A stretch of DNA of 64,000 nt, taken from Paenibacillus eucommiae (GTDB lineage: Bacteria > Bacillota > Bacilli > Paenibacillales > NBRC-103111). The stretch covers positions 1 to 64,000 of the forward strand of contig NZ_JAGGLB010000033.1 of the NCBI RefSeq assembly GCF_017874215.1. The letters are read 5' to 3'. Positions 44,927 to 54,133 of this stretch are shown here, in pieces. The notes under the pieces are model-generated. The model ran no database searches and was not told the origin of the DNA. It was given only the letters and a program-made list of their open reading frames with translations. Every line of letters begins with the position of its first letter. Position 1 is the first letter of the stretch. The position numbers and the translations under genes were made by a program.

Positions 44927-46114
44927 ATGACACTTGAGCTTAAGCCATTACTTGTACAAGCCGAAACACTTCAACCACAGGTTGTGGCATGGAGACGCTA
45001 CCTGCATCAGCATCCGGAGCTTAGCTTTGCAGAGAATGAAACAGCCCAATACATTGAAGATACTTTGAAATCCTTCGGAAATCTCATCGTCACAAGGCCC
45101 ACTTCATCAAGTGTATTGGCACGATTGATTGGAAGCCGTCCCGGCAAAACACTGGCCATACGGGCGGATATCGATGCACTGCCTATTCAAGAAGATACAG
45201 GCCTTGCCTTTGCTTCGACGAATGACGGTGTCATGCACGCATGTGGTCATGACGGTCATACGGCTACTGTTCTTGGCGCCGCCAAGATTTTATCCGGGCA
45301 TCAAGATGAGCTCGAGGGTGAAATTCGTTTTATATTTCAGCATGCGGAGGAACTGCCTCCGGGCGGCGCAGATGATATGATTGCTGCAGGCGTCATGGAG
45401 GGTGTCGATTGGGTTATCGGCGCTCATCTGCAATCGCCAGTTGAGGTTGGCAAGGTGGGCGTCATTGCAGGCGCTATGCTTGCTTCCCCCGACACGTTCC
45501 ATATTACGATAACGGGCAAAGGTGGACACGCAGCTGAGCCGCATACAACGGTCGACACAATAGCTATCGGTGCCCAGGTGGTCACCAATCTGCAGCACAT
45601 CGTATCAAGAAATACGAATCCGATGAACCCGCTTGTCGTATCTGTGACCCAATTTATTGGCGGTCACGCCCACAATGTCATTCCAGGAAGCGTCCAGCTT
45701 ACAGGGACTGTTCGTTGTATGGATCCGCTACTTCGTGAAGAAGTTCCACGACTTATGAAACAGATCATTGGCGGAATTACACAAGCCCACGGAGCGGAGT
45801 ACGAGCTTAACTATGTCTTGGGCTACCGTCCGCTTATTAACGACAAGGATGTCTCGCAGATCGTTGCCGACACGGTCGTCGAATTGTTCGGTCCCGAGGC
45901 GCTATACACCATTAAACCAAGCATGTCGGCCGATGACTTCTCAGCTTACCTGGCCTGTGCTCCAGGTACTTACTTTAACATTGGTGCCGGAAATCAGGAG
46001 CAAGGAATCACATATCCGCATCATCACCCCAAATTTACGATCGACGAACAATCTTTGCAAATCGGCGTAAAAGTTTTCCTCGCGGCAGCTCTTAAGCTGC
46101 TGGGCAGTAAATAA
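44927..46114 (+). CDS. M20-family amidohydrolase
   Basis: A 395-residue dizinc peptidase/deacylase. HACGHDGH (about 104-111) and QHAEE (about 138-142) supply metal ligands and the catalytic Glu, and the dimerisation domain lies at about 185-295 (TGKGGHAAEPH). It resembles N-acyl-amino-acid and IAA-conjugate hydrolases. GGAGG lies upstream. Close to the sulfonate-type importer, it may deacylate an imported N-acyl amino acid (inference). Confidence 0.88.
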   Translation: MTLELKPLLVQAETLQPQVVAWRRYLHQHPELSFAENETAQYIEDTLKSFGNLIVTRPTSSSVLARLIGSRPGKTLAIRADIDALPIQEDTGLAFASTNDGVMHACGHDGHTATVLGAAKILSGHQDELEGEIRFIFQHAEELPPGGADDMIAAGVMEGVDWVIGAHLQSPVEVGKVGVIAGAMLASPDTFHITITGKGGHAAEPHTTVDTIAIGAQVVTNLQHIVSRNTNPMNPLVVSVTQFIGGHAHNVIPGSVQLTGTVRCMDPLLREEVPRLMKQIIGGITQAHGAEYELNYVLGYRPLINDKDVSQIVADTVVELFGPEALYTIKPSMSADDFSAYLACAPGTYFNIGAGNQEQGITYPHHHPKFTIDEQSLQIGVKVFLAAALKLLGSK

Positions 46115-46126
46115 TAAGTATGCATT

Positions 46127-46180
46127 TAAAAAGAAAAGGGATGCCTGAAAGTCAATTGACTTCGGGCGTCCTCTTTTTAA
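46127..46180. terminator. Bidirectional terminator
   Basis: AAAAAGAAAAGGGATGCC pairs imperfectly with GGGCGTCCTCTTTTT. It separates the M20 gene from the convergent acetamidase gene. Confidence 0.65.
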
Positions 46181-46186
46181 CAACAC

Positions 46187-47119
46187 TTAAACTTTACCAA
46201 TACTATGATGAGGAAGTACGGCATGCACTCCTTTTACTCCATTTACAATTTGCGTAATTCTTAAATCAACGACTAAGCTTGCCAGCGCTAAAGCTTCCTT
46301 TCGCTCAAATTTATACAGCTCTTCCATCAAATCAAGCATGCCATCCAATGCAATCATCGTTGCTTCATTTATATCTTCATGAAACCCAAAAGTAATCCAA
46401 CCATCCGCTGTATGAGCCCTTGGCATTTTAATTTTCATATCGGCATGCAAAATAAATGTCAGGTCTACTATTTCCATCGGACATTCCAGGGCTGGCATGG
46501 CTACCTCCCCATCTCCTTGCGCCGCGTGACCATCTCCTACGGAAAACAAAGCACCGCTTACCGCGATTGGCAAATACAGTACACTTCCGGCAGTTAACTC
46601 TTTACAATCGATATTTCCTCCGCAGTATCTTGGTGGTAATGTGGCGTGTAATCCCGCTTCATTTGGAGGCATCCCCATAATCCCCATAAAAGGTTTTAAT
46701 TTTATCTTATGTCCATACTCACTTATTCCCTCTAATTTATCAGCATTGAGCTTCCAATGCATAAAATATTCATCACCAGCAGTACCTAGTCGATCATTTA
46801 ATTCTGGTGGGAAACCTCCAGCGGAAGCCCATCCCCAGGTGCCGGTGCGAATATGATTTATTTTTATCTCAAGAGTCATACCGGATTCGGCATCTCGTAT
46901 GTATACAGGCCCACATATTGCATGACCTTGGTCTTCTGGCTGTTTTCTTTCAAATCTTTTCGGAATCCCCGGTTTCTTCCATGGCTCAAGGGCCCACCCC
47001 ATATCAAGTGTTTCAAATTGAACTGTATCTCCAGAATCAATAGTCAATAAAGGCAATAAATCTTTTGAAAATGATCCGTGTAAAGATTTTCGTTCCGGTT
47101 TAATATAATGAGTGGCCAT
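46187..47119 (-). CDS. Acetamidase/formamidase-family protein
   Basis: A 310-residue cytosolic amidase of the FmdA/AmdA family, which release ammonia from short amides. AVSGALFSVGDGHAAQGDGEV near residue 200 holds the conserved metal-site His and Asp. The ATG is inside the 3' end of the kinase gene, with AAAGGAGG upstream, so the two are translated together. It is shorter than the roughly 400-residue long forms. Confidence 0.85.
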   Translation of the reverse strand: MATHYIKPERKSLHGSFSKDLLPLLTIDSGDTVQFETLDMGWALEPWKKPGIPKRFERKQPEDQGHAICGPVYIRDAESGMTLEIKINHIRTGTWGWASAGGFPPELNDRLGTAGDEYFMHWKLNADKLEGISEYGHKIKLKPFMGIMGMPPNEAGLHATLPPRYCGGNIDCKELTAGSVLYLPIAVSGALFSVGDGHAAQGDGEVAMPALECPMEIVDLTFILHADMKIKMPRAHTADGWITFGFHEDINEATMIALDGMLDLMEELYKFERKEALALASLVVDLRITQIVNGVKGVHAVLPHHSIGKV

Positions 47120-47723
47120 TTTCTTTTCCTCCTTTAATTTCGGACAATAACCCCACCACTTCCAGCGCTAATTCATCTGTAGATTTCATTCCGTCTAATG
47201 AAACATCACAATCCTCCAAGGCAATAGCATTAACCGCTACATAAAAATCTCTCAGATTATGCTTCAGATAAGCCGTCAAATAATCATTTGCAGATTTAAC
47301 CTGATAATCGATTGATACACTTGGATCAAAGTGTCTAAGTATTCTTCGAGCAAGCGAGACTTCCAAAGGAAGCTCAAGATGAACAGAAAAATCAATTAAG
47401 TTTTCAGTCTTATACCGTCCCCTGCCGAAGGGTTCATCAAGCAAGATATATGCTGAAGGCTTGATTGTCTCTCCTGTAGTAATATTCTTTATATTTTTCC
47501 CAGTGCGCAATGAATGCAAGTCCTCTAACAGTTGAGCATTTTTGACTTCATCCGGATTCGCTCCGTTTGTATACCAAATGATAAGGTTAAACTCAGAGGC
47601 GGCAAAATATTCATCAAAAGAAAGGCATACGGAGTCGTTTCCAAGTAATGTTGCAAGTTTTTTACATAGAGTTGTTTTTCCTGAACCAGAGGTTCCACTA
47701 ATAACGATAAAAAAAGGTTCCAT
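47100..47723 (-). CDS. P-loop nucleoside/nucleotide kinase-like protein
   Basis: A 207-residue protein. GTSGSGKTT (residues 10-18) is the Walker A loop, and YILLDEPFGRGR (about 93-104) the region after Walker B. The pattern recalls uridine kinase-like and zeta/chloramphenicol-phosphotransferase-like kinases; the substrate is unknown. It overlaps the acetamidase gene by 20 bases, so it may support that pathway. Confidence 0.75.
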   Translation of the reverse strand: MEPFFIVISGTSGSGKTTLCKKLATLLGNDSVCLSFDEYFAASEFNLIIWYTNGANPDEVKNAQLLEDLHSLRTGKNIKNITTGETIKPSAYILLDEPFGRGRYKTENLIDFSVHLELPLEVSLARRILRHFDPSVSIDYQVKSANDYLTAYLKHNLRDFYVAVNAIALEDCDVSLDGMKSTDELALEVVGLLSEIKGGKENGHSLY

Positions 47724-48065
47724 TCTTAATCACCTTCCTCATAGCAGGGTCTATTTATTTAATTCTTCTCACATAGGTTTCATCCACATTTACTTTATAT
47801 AGTAATATTTTTTACTTCATAAAGCAATAATATTTACCTACAAAGCAATATTTATTTCTTCAAAGAGGAATTTTCAATTTTTAGTGCGACCGTATATACC
47901 TCTTAGACTTTTCTAAAAAGATGGCCCATAAATTGACAATACCAAAGAAAAAAACAACATTTTTTTTAAATTATGTAGTTGATATCCCCTCCCAATTAGA
48001 TTAATATCTAATTAGATAAACATTAAATCAGATAAACCAATTTTATACTTGGAGGTATTTCACCC
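47724..48065. other. AT-rich regulatory gap
   Basis: A 340-base AT-rich stretch between the divergent kinase and ArsR genes. The only clear signal is the TTAGAT/ATCTAA operator near 48000; I see no gene here. Confidence 0.5.
47996..48017. promoter_or_regulatory. Putative ArsR operator
   Basis: TTAGAT, TAAT, then the 12-bp palindrome ATCTAATTAGAT (48006-48017). AATCAGAT follows at 48026. Position about 50 bases before the ArsR start fits autoregulation. Confidence 0.5.
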
Positions 48066-48671
48066 ATGCAGTTGGATAAAGTGGTTAATTACCATAAGGC
48101 GCTAGCAGATCCAACAAGGATCAAAATCTTAATTTTGCTTGCTGAAGGAGAACTGAATGGTCAGGTTTTGGCAGAAAAATTAGGCATCTCCCCGGCTACA
48201 ATTACCCATCATGCCACAAAGCTGCGCGAAGCGAGCCTGATTAATGAGCGAAGAGATAAAAACACGATCTTCTTTTCTTTAAATCACTACTTTATTAAAA
48301 AGAATGCTACTGCTGCGGAGGAGTTAATCTACAAAAATGTAAATCTAAAAGGAGCTGTGGATGTTTTGGATGAGAAAAACAAACGCCTCAAGGATTCTGT
48401 TATTAAAAACTTCATAACCTCAGAAGGTAGATTAAAGCACATACCCGCTCAACTCAAGAAGAAACTAATCGTCCTAGAACATTTAGTTTCCCGCTTAAAC
48501 AAAGGTCAAAAGTACACGGAAAAAGAAATCAATGAGTTCATTATGAGTTTTCATGATGATTTCGCTACATTACGCAGGGAATTTATTATGCATCAATTTA
48601 TGTTTAGGGAAAACGAAATTTACGAATTAAACCCGCCAGAAATGTGGGCACATTGGGAGGTTTTAACGTAA
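48066..48671 (+). CDS. ArsR-family regulator with DUF2087 domain
   Basis: A 201-residue protein. Residues 1-90 form an ArsR winged helix (LADPTRIKILILLAEGELN; GISPATITHHATKLREAGLI-like), and residues about 125-190 match DUF2087 (IPAQLKKKLIVLEHLVSRL, YTEKEINEFI, HDDFATLRREFI). No Cys-based metal motif is seen. GGAGG lies 10 bases before ATG 48066. It is co-transcribed with the next gene. Confidence 0.87.
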   Translation: MQLDKVVNYHKALADPTRIKILILLAEGELNGQVLAEKLGISPATITHHATKLREASLINERRDKNTIFFSLNHYFIKKNATAAEELIYKNVNLKGAVDVLDEKNKRLKDSVIKNFITSEGRLKHIPAQLKKKLIVLEHLVSRLNKGQKYTEKEINEFIMSFHDDFATLRREFIMHQFMFRENEIYELNPPEMWAHWEVLT

Positions 48672-48673
48672 CG

Positions 48674-49300
48674 ATGACCATAGTTGGTATTTTGGGTTCC
48701 ATGTATGAGATAGAGGGATTTAACTGTCATGTAGATCTTTATGCTAATCTGATAACAGAGTTTCAGCCCGATGTCATTTGTGGAGAAGTACATCCGAACA
48801 CTTGGAATATTTATTTAGCTGACAAAAGCAAGCGAGGTTTCTGGGGAGAAGCAGAAGGTCTGTATTATGACTGGATATTTCCATTTTGCGAACAAAATAA
48901 CATCGTATTTTCACCCGTAGATTGGTTTGAGCTCGATGTGTGGCATGATTTCGACCCGTTTATTAAATTTGAAGGTAGGCAAAAGGAAGAGCTGCAACAG
49001 AAATCTGCCGATTGGTTCGAAAAGCAAAAAGCAGTGTGGAATGTCACTCCCATACCGTTCAACTCGAAACCATACGACGACCTTGCAAGACAAAAGTATA
49101 AATGGCTGTACGAAATTAATCCAGAGTCGCAAATTTTCAGATGGATATGTCGAAACCAAATTATGGTCCAAAGAATCAAAAACACGATCAAAGAACATCC
49201 AGGAAGGCGGATTCTATGCATAGCTGGAGCTGACCATACTTATTGTTATTATGATGGATTGAAAGAATTAGATATTATTATCAAGTATCCTCTAAAATAA
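48674..49300 (+). CDS. Unknown protein, TraB/ChaN-like pattern, 208 aa
   Basis: I do not recognise the family with certainty. Residues 1-40 (TIVGILGSMYEIEGF; FQPDVICGEVHPN) and the C-terminal GRRILCIAGADHTYCYYDG recall the TraB/GumN and ChaN group, in which such Glu/His pairs bind metal or cofactor. The ATG lies two bases after the ArsR stop with GGGAGG upstream. No signal peptide. Confidence 0.6.
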   Translation: MTIVGILGSMYEIEGFNCHVDLYANLITEFQPDVICGEVHPNTWNIYLADKSKRGFWGEAEGLYYDWIFPFCEQNNIVFSPVDWFELDVWHDFDPFIKFEGRQKEELQQKSADWFEKQKAVWNVTPIPFNSKPYDDLARQKYKWLYEINPESQIFRWICRNQIMVQRIKNTIKEHPGRRILCIAGADHTYCYYDGLKELDIIIKYPLK

Positions 49301-49445
49301 AAGTGGAAACTTGAGCACGCAAAAAACATTTGCAAATGGCTTGTACAAAAGCATATGCAAAAACATGCATCAAAGCATATGCAAATGCAAACATATGCGC
49401 GAACATATGCGTAAACGCATGTGCAATCGCATGTGCAGAATCACT

Positions 49446-49519
49446 TTAACGATGTTTTTCATCACTAACAGATGACATTTATGGAAACTTGGCCATTTAG
49501 TGATGTTTTTCATCGTTAA
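49446..49519. repeat. Hairpin repeat locus E (two copies)
   Basis: Hairpins at 49446-49468 (TTAACGATG/CATCACTAA) and 49497-49519 (TTAGTGATG/CATCGTTAA), both with TTTTT loops. Next to it, at 49327-49438, the word CATATGC or close forms occurs several times. Confidence 0.8.
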
Positions 49520-49918
49520 ATGGCCCTGTGCCACCCAATGCCTACACCAATTTTCCACCTTGACCTGTAATCGCCCCGATCTTCTAGAAAGAAGCCACTT
49601 TAAATTGGGAGACGCAGGAAGAGTCTATCCTCCAGATCCTCCAGGTCCCCCGGATCTTCTGAAATCTTCACGAATCATCTTAGATCTTCCGAATCTTCTA
49701 ATGCTCTCTCAAACTTTTCAACCTTCTCAAACTTTCTCAAACCTCACCCAACCTCACCAAAACATGCTTAGCAATTCCGTGACAGCCTCACAACACGTCT
49801 CATTCCTTACTTCTTACTACTTGCTACTTAATGCTCCCTACTCCTTACTACTCCTTACTACTTGCTACTTGCTACTTGCTACTTAAAGCTCCCTACTCCC
49901 TACTACCTACTACTTACT

Positions 49919-50020
49919 CCTTATTCCTTACTCCTTACTCCTTACTCCTTACTCCTTACTCCTTACTCCTTACTCCTTACTCCTTACTCCTTACTCCTTA
50001 CTCCTTACTCCTTACTCCTA
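49919..50020. repeat. 7-bp tandem repeat, about 14 units
   Basis: CTCCTTA is repeated about 14 times without interruption near the end of the solute-binding lipoprotein gene. Since 7 is not a multiple of 3, no stable coding frame passes. On the minus strand, which is transcribed, the unit reads TAAGGAG, joining a stop codon with a Shine-Dalgarno-like core. Confidence 0.85.
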
Positions 50021-50043
50021 CTCCTTACTCCACTCCTCACGTC

Positions 50044-51561
50044 TCACTTCTTACTACTCGCCGCCCACTCATCCAGCTGCTTCTGCTTCTCTGCGATTAC
50101 TTTGTCGATACCGGCCGACTTCAGAGCAGCAATAAACTTCGGCAGGGTTTCGTCAGGATCGAGCGTTCCTGTTTCCAGGCCCATGGAATACTGCTGAATT
50201 ACATTGTTGATCGCGGACAACTCGGTCTTGACCGGAGCCGGATTGTACATGAATCCGAGTGCTGCCGATTTCTTGGAGCTCTTGTTGAATTCCGCCATCT
50301 CCTTCCAAATATCCGGGCCGTCCGTTGCCCAAGGATACGTTAACAGCTGATTGCCGAACATCCAGCCTTGTCTCAGATTGTAGCCAATTTGGGAGGATTC
50401 CACTCCAGCCGGGAAGTTAATCGTATTGTTCGGCTGTTTGGCATAATGCTCGCCCTCAACTCCCCAAGCCAAAAGGTTGACGATATCCTTGTCAGAGTAC
50501 ATCAAGTTCAGCATCATCATCGCCCGCTCAGGGTTTTTGGAATTAGCTGCAATGGCAAACATGGCGTTAGTAATCGCTACCGTATCGGTTTTTGGAGGCC
50601 CAAATTTCACTTCTGTTATAGGCACTCCCACACGCTGGGATGTTTGTGAAATGACTCCCGGCTTTCCTTTGTTTACTGTGGCGAAGCCAACATTGGCCTG
50701 CATGTAATCTCTTCCGGTTTGTTTGCTTGTTGCAGCATCTTTAGGAATATACCCTGCTAAATACCATCTTCTCAGCGTCTTAACCATATCCGCATAATAA
50801 TCGCTTTCATACAGGTTGACTACTTTGAGCTGATCCAGATCAACCAGCACCCCAACCATGTCTCCCAGCGGGTCGACAGTAGTGATAACATGGGAATACG
50901 CGATCGAAGCTGCAGCAGTCGCTTTACCCAGCAGATTAAAAGTAGGATTATTCTCCTTAACCTTTTGGAAAACTGCGTCCATATCATCCAGCGTTTTCAC
51001 ACCGCTCACGTCAATATTGTACTTCTCCAGCATGTCCGTACGCATCAGAATCGTTGGGTATGAAGCAAAATCCCGAATGCTCGGTACCGCGTAGGTTTTG
51101 CCATTAATTTTGGAGGTTGCCAGCACTTCGGGCTCGAATGCCGCAATAATATCTTTCCCGTGCGATTGCAGCAGATCATCCAGAGGCAGCAGCTGCTTTT
51201 GTGCAACTTCAGAAATATATTGGTCTTCCCCGGTGAAGATCAAATCTGCCTTTTCATTTCCGGCAAGCATAAGGATTTTTTGCTGAGTCCACGCTGCTGG
51301 CTCAATCCGGTTCAGTTTAACGGTAGCATTGATTTTCTCTTTTGTGATTTTATTGATTTCCTTCTCCACCAGCTCCATATCCCGTTGACTGTTTCCCCAG
51401 AACGCAATGGCAACCTCGTAAGGCTTCAACTGACTTCCCTCCGCAGTTTCCTTCGTTCCATTATTTCCGGCATTTTCAGCAGGAGTAGTACCGCAGCCGC
51501 TCAAGAGCAGGCTTACAGCCAGCAAAGACAATATCAAAAAGTGCACCGATTTTTTCAACAT
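50044..51561 (-). CDS. Family 1 extracellular solute-binding lipoprotein with DUF3502-like end
   Basis: A 505-residue lipoprotein; LLLSGC gives lipidated Cys23. The mature part has the family 1 SBP pattern, and the last 120 residues (GFMYNPAPVKTELSAINNV) match DUF3502. ATG 51561 follows GGGAGG. It ends the importer operon at 51-57 kb but has a 157-base upstream gap with a cre-like palindrome. Sugar substrate unknown. Confidence 0.88.
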   Translation of the reverse strand: MLKKSVHFLILSLLAVSLLLSGCGTTPAENAGNNGTKETAEGSQLKPYEVAIAFWGNSQRDMELVEKEINKITKEKINATVKLNRIEPAAWTQQKILMLAGNEKADLIFTGEDQYISEVAQKQLLPLDDLLQSHGKDIIAAFEPEVLATSKINGKTYAVPSIRDFASYPTILMRTDMLEKYNIDVSGVKTLDDMDAVFQKVKENNPTFNLLGKATAAASIAYSHVITTVDPLGDMVGVLVDLDQLKVVNLYESDYYADMVKTLRRWYLAGYIPKDAATSKQTGRDYMQANVGFATVNKGKPGVISQTSQRVGVPITEVKFGPPKTDTVAITNAMFAIAANSKNPERAMMMLNLMYSDKDIVNLLAWGVEGEHYAKQPNNTINFPAGVESSQIGYNLRQGWMFGNQLLTYPWATDGPDIWKEMAEFNKSSKKSAALGFMYNPAPVKTELSAINNVIQQYSMGLETGTLDPDETLPKFIAALKSAGIDKVIAEKQKQLDEWAASSKK

Positions 51562-51620
51562 AAAATGACCTCCCGGATCTTCTGAATTCAATGTTGGATA
51601 TCCCAAAATTAACATGAAAC

Positions 51621-51632
51621 GTAAGCGCTTAC
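51621..51632. promoter_or_regulatory. cre-like palindrome
   Basis: GTAAGCGCTTAC is a perfect 12-bp palindrome matching the core of catabolite-responsive elements bound by CcpA; the outer T and A of the consensus are absent. It lies 60 bases before the lipoprotein start. A local LacI-type regulator could also bind it. Confidence 0.5.
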
Positions 51633-51718
51633 TCCAGACTCAAAAGAGATGGGCGGATACAGTAACCATAATACCTATAGCCTATATCCCACCCATTTCC
51701 CGTTCTCACACGGAACCT

Positions 51719-52900
51719 TTAGTCCGTTTTCCTAACCCTCAGCCACATCACGAGAAAACCGACAACGCCTGCCAGGGAAATAACCGCGCTAATTTCGTAC
51801 ATAACTCTCGGTCCCAAATAATCGAACATCCAGCCCCCCATCAGACCAGCCACAATTCCCGATATACCTCCCCAAGTAAGAGCATATATCGCCTGGCCAG
51901 TTGCCCTGTATTCGCTTGGAATCAAATGAGCCGACAGGCTGGTACCTACGTAATAGTAGCCCCCAAATGTAATGCAATGCAGAACTTGAATAAATACAAT
52001 ATGCATAGGGCCACCAACGACCGACATCAACAGCCAACGAATTGTAAAAAGTACACTGATAACGACCAAACAGCCGATCATCATCTTGGTTGATTTTTTC
52101 AGAAACCGGTCAAACAACAGAAATACAGGAATTTCAAATATCGCTGACAGAAAAACAGACCAGCCAATCAATTCTTTGGAGCCCCCAAGGTTGGAAATAT
52201 ATAAGGACACAAACGTCTGATTAATGGAATTTGGCACCGAAATCAGCACCCCGAGCACCACAAAGCTGAAGAAAATTTTACTGGAAAACATCACTTTCCA
52301 ATAGCTTTGCTTTGCCGTCTTCGCTTTAGAAACGATATTCCCTCTCGGCAAGCCAATTGTAAACAAGAGAGAGACGATCATCATGATTCCGTACAGTACC
52401 CAGAGGTTCAACAGTCCCATCCGGCTAATCACGGGTCCCGCTAATACAGCAATGATGGCCCATCCCAACGATCCCCATAACCGAAAAGCTCCGAATTTAT
52501 GCTTCGTATTCTCGATAGCGTTCAGGATCAGACTGTTGCTCTGCGAAAAGGTAGGGCTGTTGAAGAAAAAGAACACCAGCATTACCGCAAAAATCAGTGT
52601 ATATTCCCTTAACTGAAAAACGGCAATGGAGGCAATCAAATTACCAATCAATAGGATAACCAGAATTTTTCTTACATTTTGCAGCCGGTCGCTCCAGTAT
52701 CCCCAGAATGGATTGGCAAATATCGAGATAAAGGGCCCGCCGGCCATGATCATGCCGATCTCAATTTTACTTAGCCCAATTTCCTGAAAATAAAGCGGAA
52801 AAAAGGACGTTAGAATCGCAATCGTTCCGTACAAAAAGAAATTGAATCGCTTAAGAGTTGATAGTGATTTTGCACTTTCTCCGACTGAAAGCTCGGCCAT
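51719..52900 (-). CDS. MFS transporter, sugar/nucleoside symporter type
   Basis: A 393-residue inner-membrane protein with about 12 membrane segments; it resembles MFS_1_like (lactose permease/nucleoside symporter) members. FFPLYFQEIGLSKIEIGMIMA and FANPFWGYWSDR match the first loop motif. ATG 52900 lies 11 bases after a GGGGGG site; GTG 52909 is possible. It sits between the dehydrogenase and the lipoprotein gene, offering a second uptake or export route. Confidence 0.85.
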   Translation of the reverse strand: MAELSVGESAKSLSTLKRFNFFLYGTIAILTSFFPLYFQEIGLSKIEIGMIMAGGPFISIFANPFWGYWSDRLQNVRKILVILLIGNLIASIAVFQLREYTLIFAVMLVFFFFNSPTFSQSNSLILNAIENTKHKFGAFRLWGSLGWAIIAVLAGPVISRMGLLNLWVLYGIMMIVSLLFTIGLPRGNIVSKAKTAKQSYWKVMFSSKIFFSFVVLGVLISVPNSINQTFVSLYISNLGGSKELIGWSVFLSAIFEIPVFLLFDRFLKKSTKMMIGCLVVISVLFTIRWLLMSVVGGPMHIVFIQVLHCITFGGYYYVGTSLSAHLIPSEYRATGQAIYALTWGGISGIVAGLMGGWMFDYLGPRVMYEISAVISLAGVVGFLVMWLRVRKTD

Positions 52901-52932
52901 TAGAAACACATCCCCCCTTAACTAGATCCGCC

Positions 52933-54063
52933 TTATAATTGGATAGCCGTCGACTTGGACTGCTCAATAATCTCATCCCCGCTTACCTCGCGTCCCAGTT
53001 GATCAGACAAGTAGATTCCCTCACTGATAAGCATGGTCTGCAAAGCAATTTGAGCAGTTGGAAGCAGGTCCACCCTTCCTTGCAGCGCAGCTACCCAGTG
53101 ATGCTGGGAGGATTGGTAGGCATCATAGTTTTCTTTCAAATGGTTCCATCGTCCATCCATCTCATCCAAATTGACTGTACAATTCAGGTCCATATCACAG
53201 GCTGTTGTATGGTAGCTGAATGGCGCCAATACAGCCTGATCGGAATAGGCAGGCATCTTGACTCCACCTTTCGTCCCGACAAGGCTGCAGCCTTCAATAC
53301 CGCCAAGATGGATGCTCCATGCCTCATAAACGTCCAAAGTCGCGCCACCATCAAATTTGACGAGGCCAAGTCCCAGCTCCTCTACATCAAATACCGCTTC
53401 CTGGGCCCTCTTCGGATCCATGGCGATCTCTCTGTAGCCTTTACCGGAAACTCGCTCAACCTTGGGAGCGTCCATCAAATAAAGCATTTGCGCGATATGA
53501 TAAACGCCCATATCAATTAAGGCTCCGCCTGCCGCAATCGCTTTATTCAGGAATGCCGGCGTTCCATAGCCATCTATAAAGGGACGACCTCTGCGACGAT
53601 GCCCAGTAGCTCTGGCGTGATAAATTTTCCCTAGCATATCTCCATCAATAAGCGCCTTAGCTGCTTTTGTCTCTTTCCGGTACAGCGTTCCCAGTTGAAC
53701 ATGCAGCCTTTTCCCGTATTCTTTGGCCGAGTTCAGCATGATCTCCCCATCCTTGTAGGTTCCGGCAATCGGCTTCTCACAATAAACATCCTTGCCTGCC
53801 TGAAAAGCAGCGATCGTCACAGGAGCATGCAGGTTATTGTGAAGGCATACATCAACGGCCTCAATATCATCGCGCTTCAGCAATTCCTTGAAATCGGAGT
53901 ATACATTCGGAATATGAAACTGCTCTGCCACATTCCTAGCTTCTTGCTCGTTAAGATCGCAAATCGCTACAACCTCGACATCCTGAATAGTTGCGTAGTT
54001 CCTCAGATGAGCTTTGCCGATCAATCCTGCCCCAATAATAGCAACCCGTATTTTTCTTCCCAT
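52933..54063 (-). CDS. Gfo/Idh/MocA-family dehydrogenase
   Basis: A 376-residue NAD(P)-dependent oxidoreductase. IGAGLIG near residues 9-15 is the Rossmann motif, CEKPIAG holds the family EKP, and GVYHIAQM carries the usual His. ATG 54063 follows GGGAGAG. It is next to the sugar isomerase-like gene, a common pairing in inositol- or sugar-oxidation operons. Confidence 0.88.
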   Translation of the reverse strand: MGRKIRVAIIGAGLIGKAHLRNYATIQDVEVVAICDLNEQEARNVAEQFHIPNVYSDFKELLKRDDIEAVDVCLHNNLHAPVTIAAFQAGKDVYCEKPIAGTYKDGEIMLNSAKEYGKRLHVQLGTLYRKETKAAKALIDGDMLGKIYHARATGHRRRGRPFIDGYGTPAFLNKAIAAGGALIDMGVYHIAQMLYLMDAPKVERVSGKGYREIAMDPKRAQEAVFDVEELGLGLVKFDGGATLDVYEAWSIHLGGIEGCSLVGTKGGVKMPAYSDQAVLAPFSYHTTACDMDLNCTVNLDEMDGRWNHLKENYDAYQSSQHHWVAALQGRVDLLPTAQIALQTMLISEGIYLSDQLGREVSGDEIIEQSKSTAIQL

Positions 54064-54133
54064 TCTGATTTCTCTCCCTCTATTTTCAATATTTATAGAT
54101 CCATTTTCCAATCATTCTTATTCAATCTTGTTC

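Larger units (their letters stand above)
49301..50043. other. Repeat-filled intergenic region
   Basis: No gene is supported in this 740-base gap. It holds a cluster of CATATG-type motifs (49327-49438), two family hairpins (49446-49519) and decayed tandem TACTCCT units (about 49815-50035). A 170-codon plus-strand frame over the last is low complexity. Confidence 0.7.

Noticed and set aside
49919..50020. Possible CRISPR array
   Set aside because: Units are 7 bp with no spacers and no cas genes nearby.
49831..50343. Low-complexity frame LLTPYSL
   Set aside because: Produced by the 7-bp tandem repeat and runs into the lipoprotein gene on the other strand.
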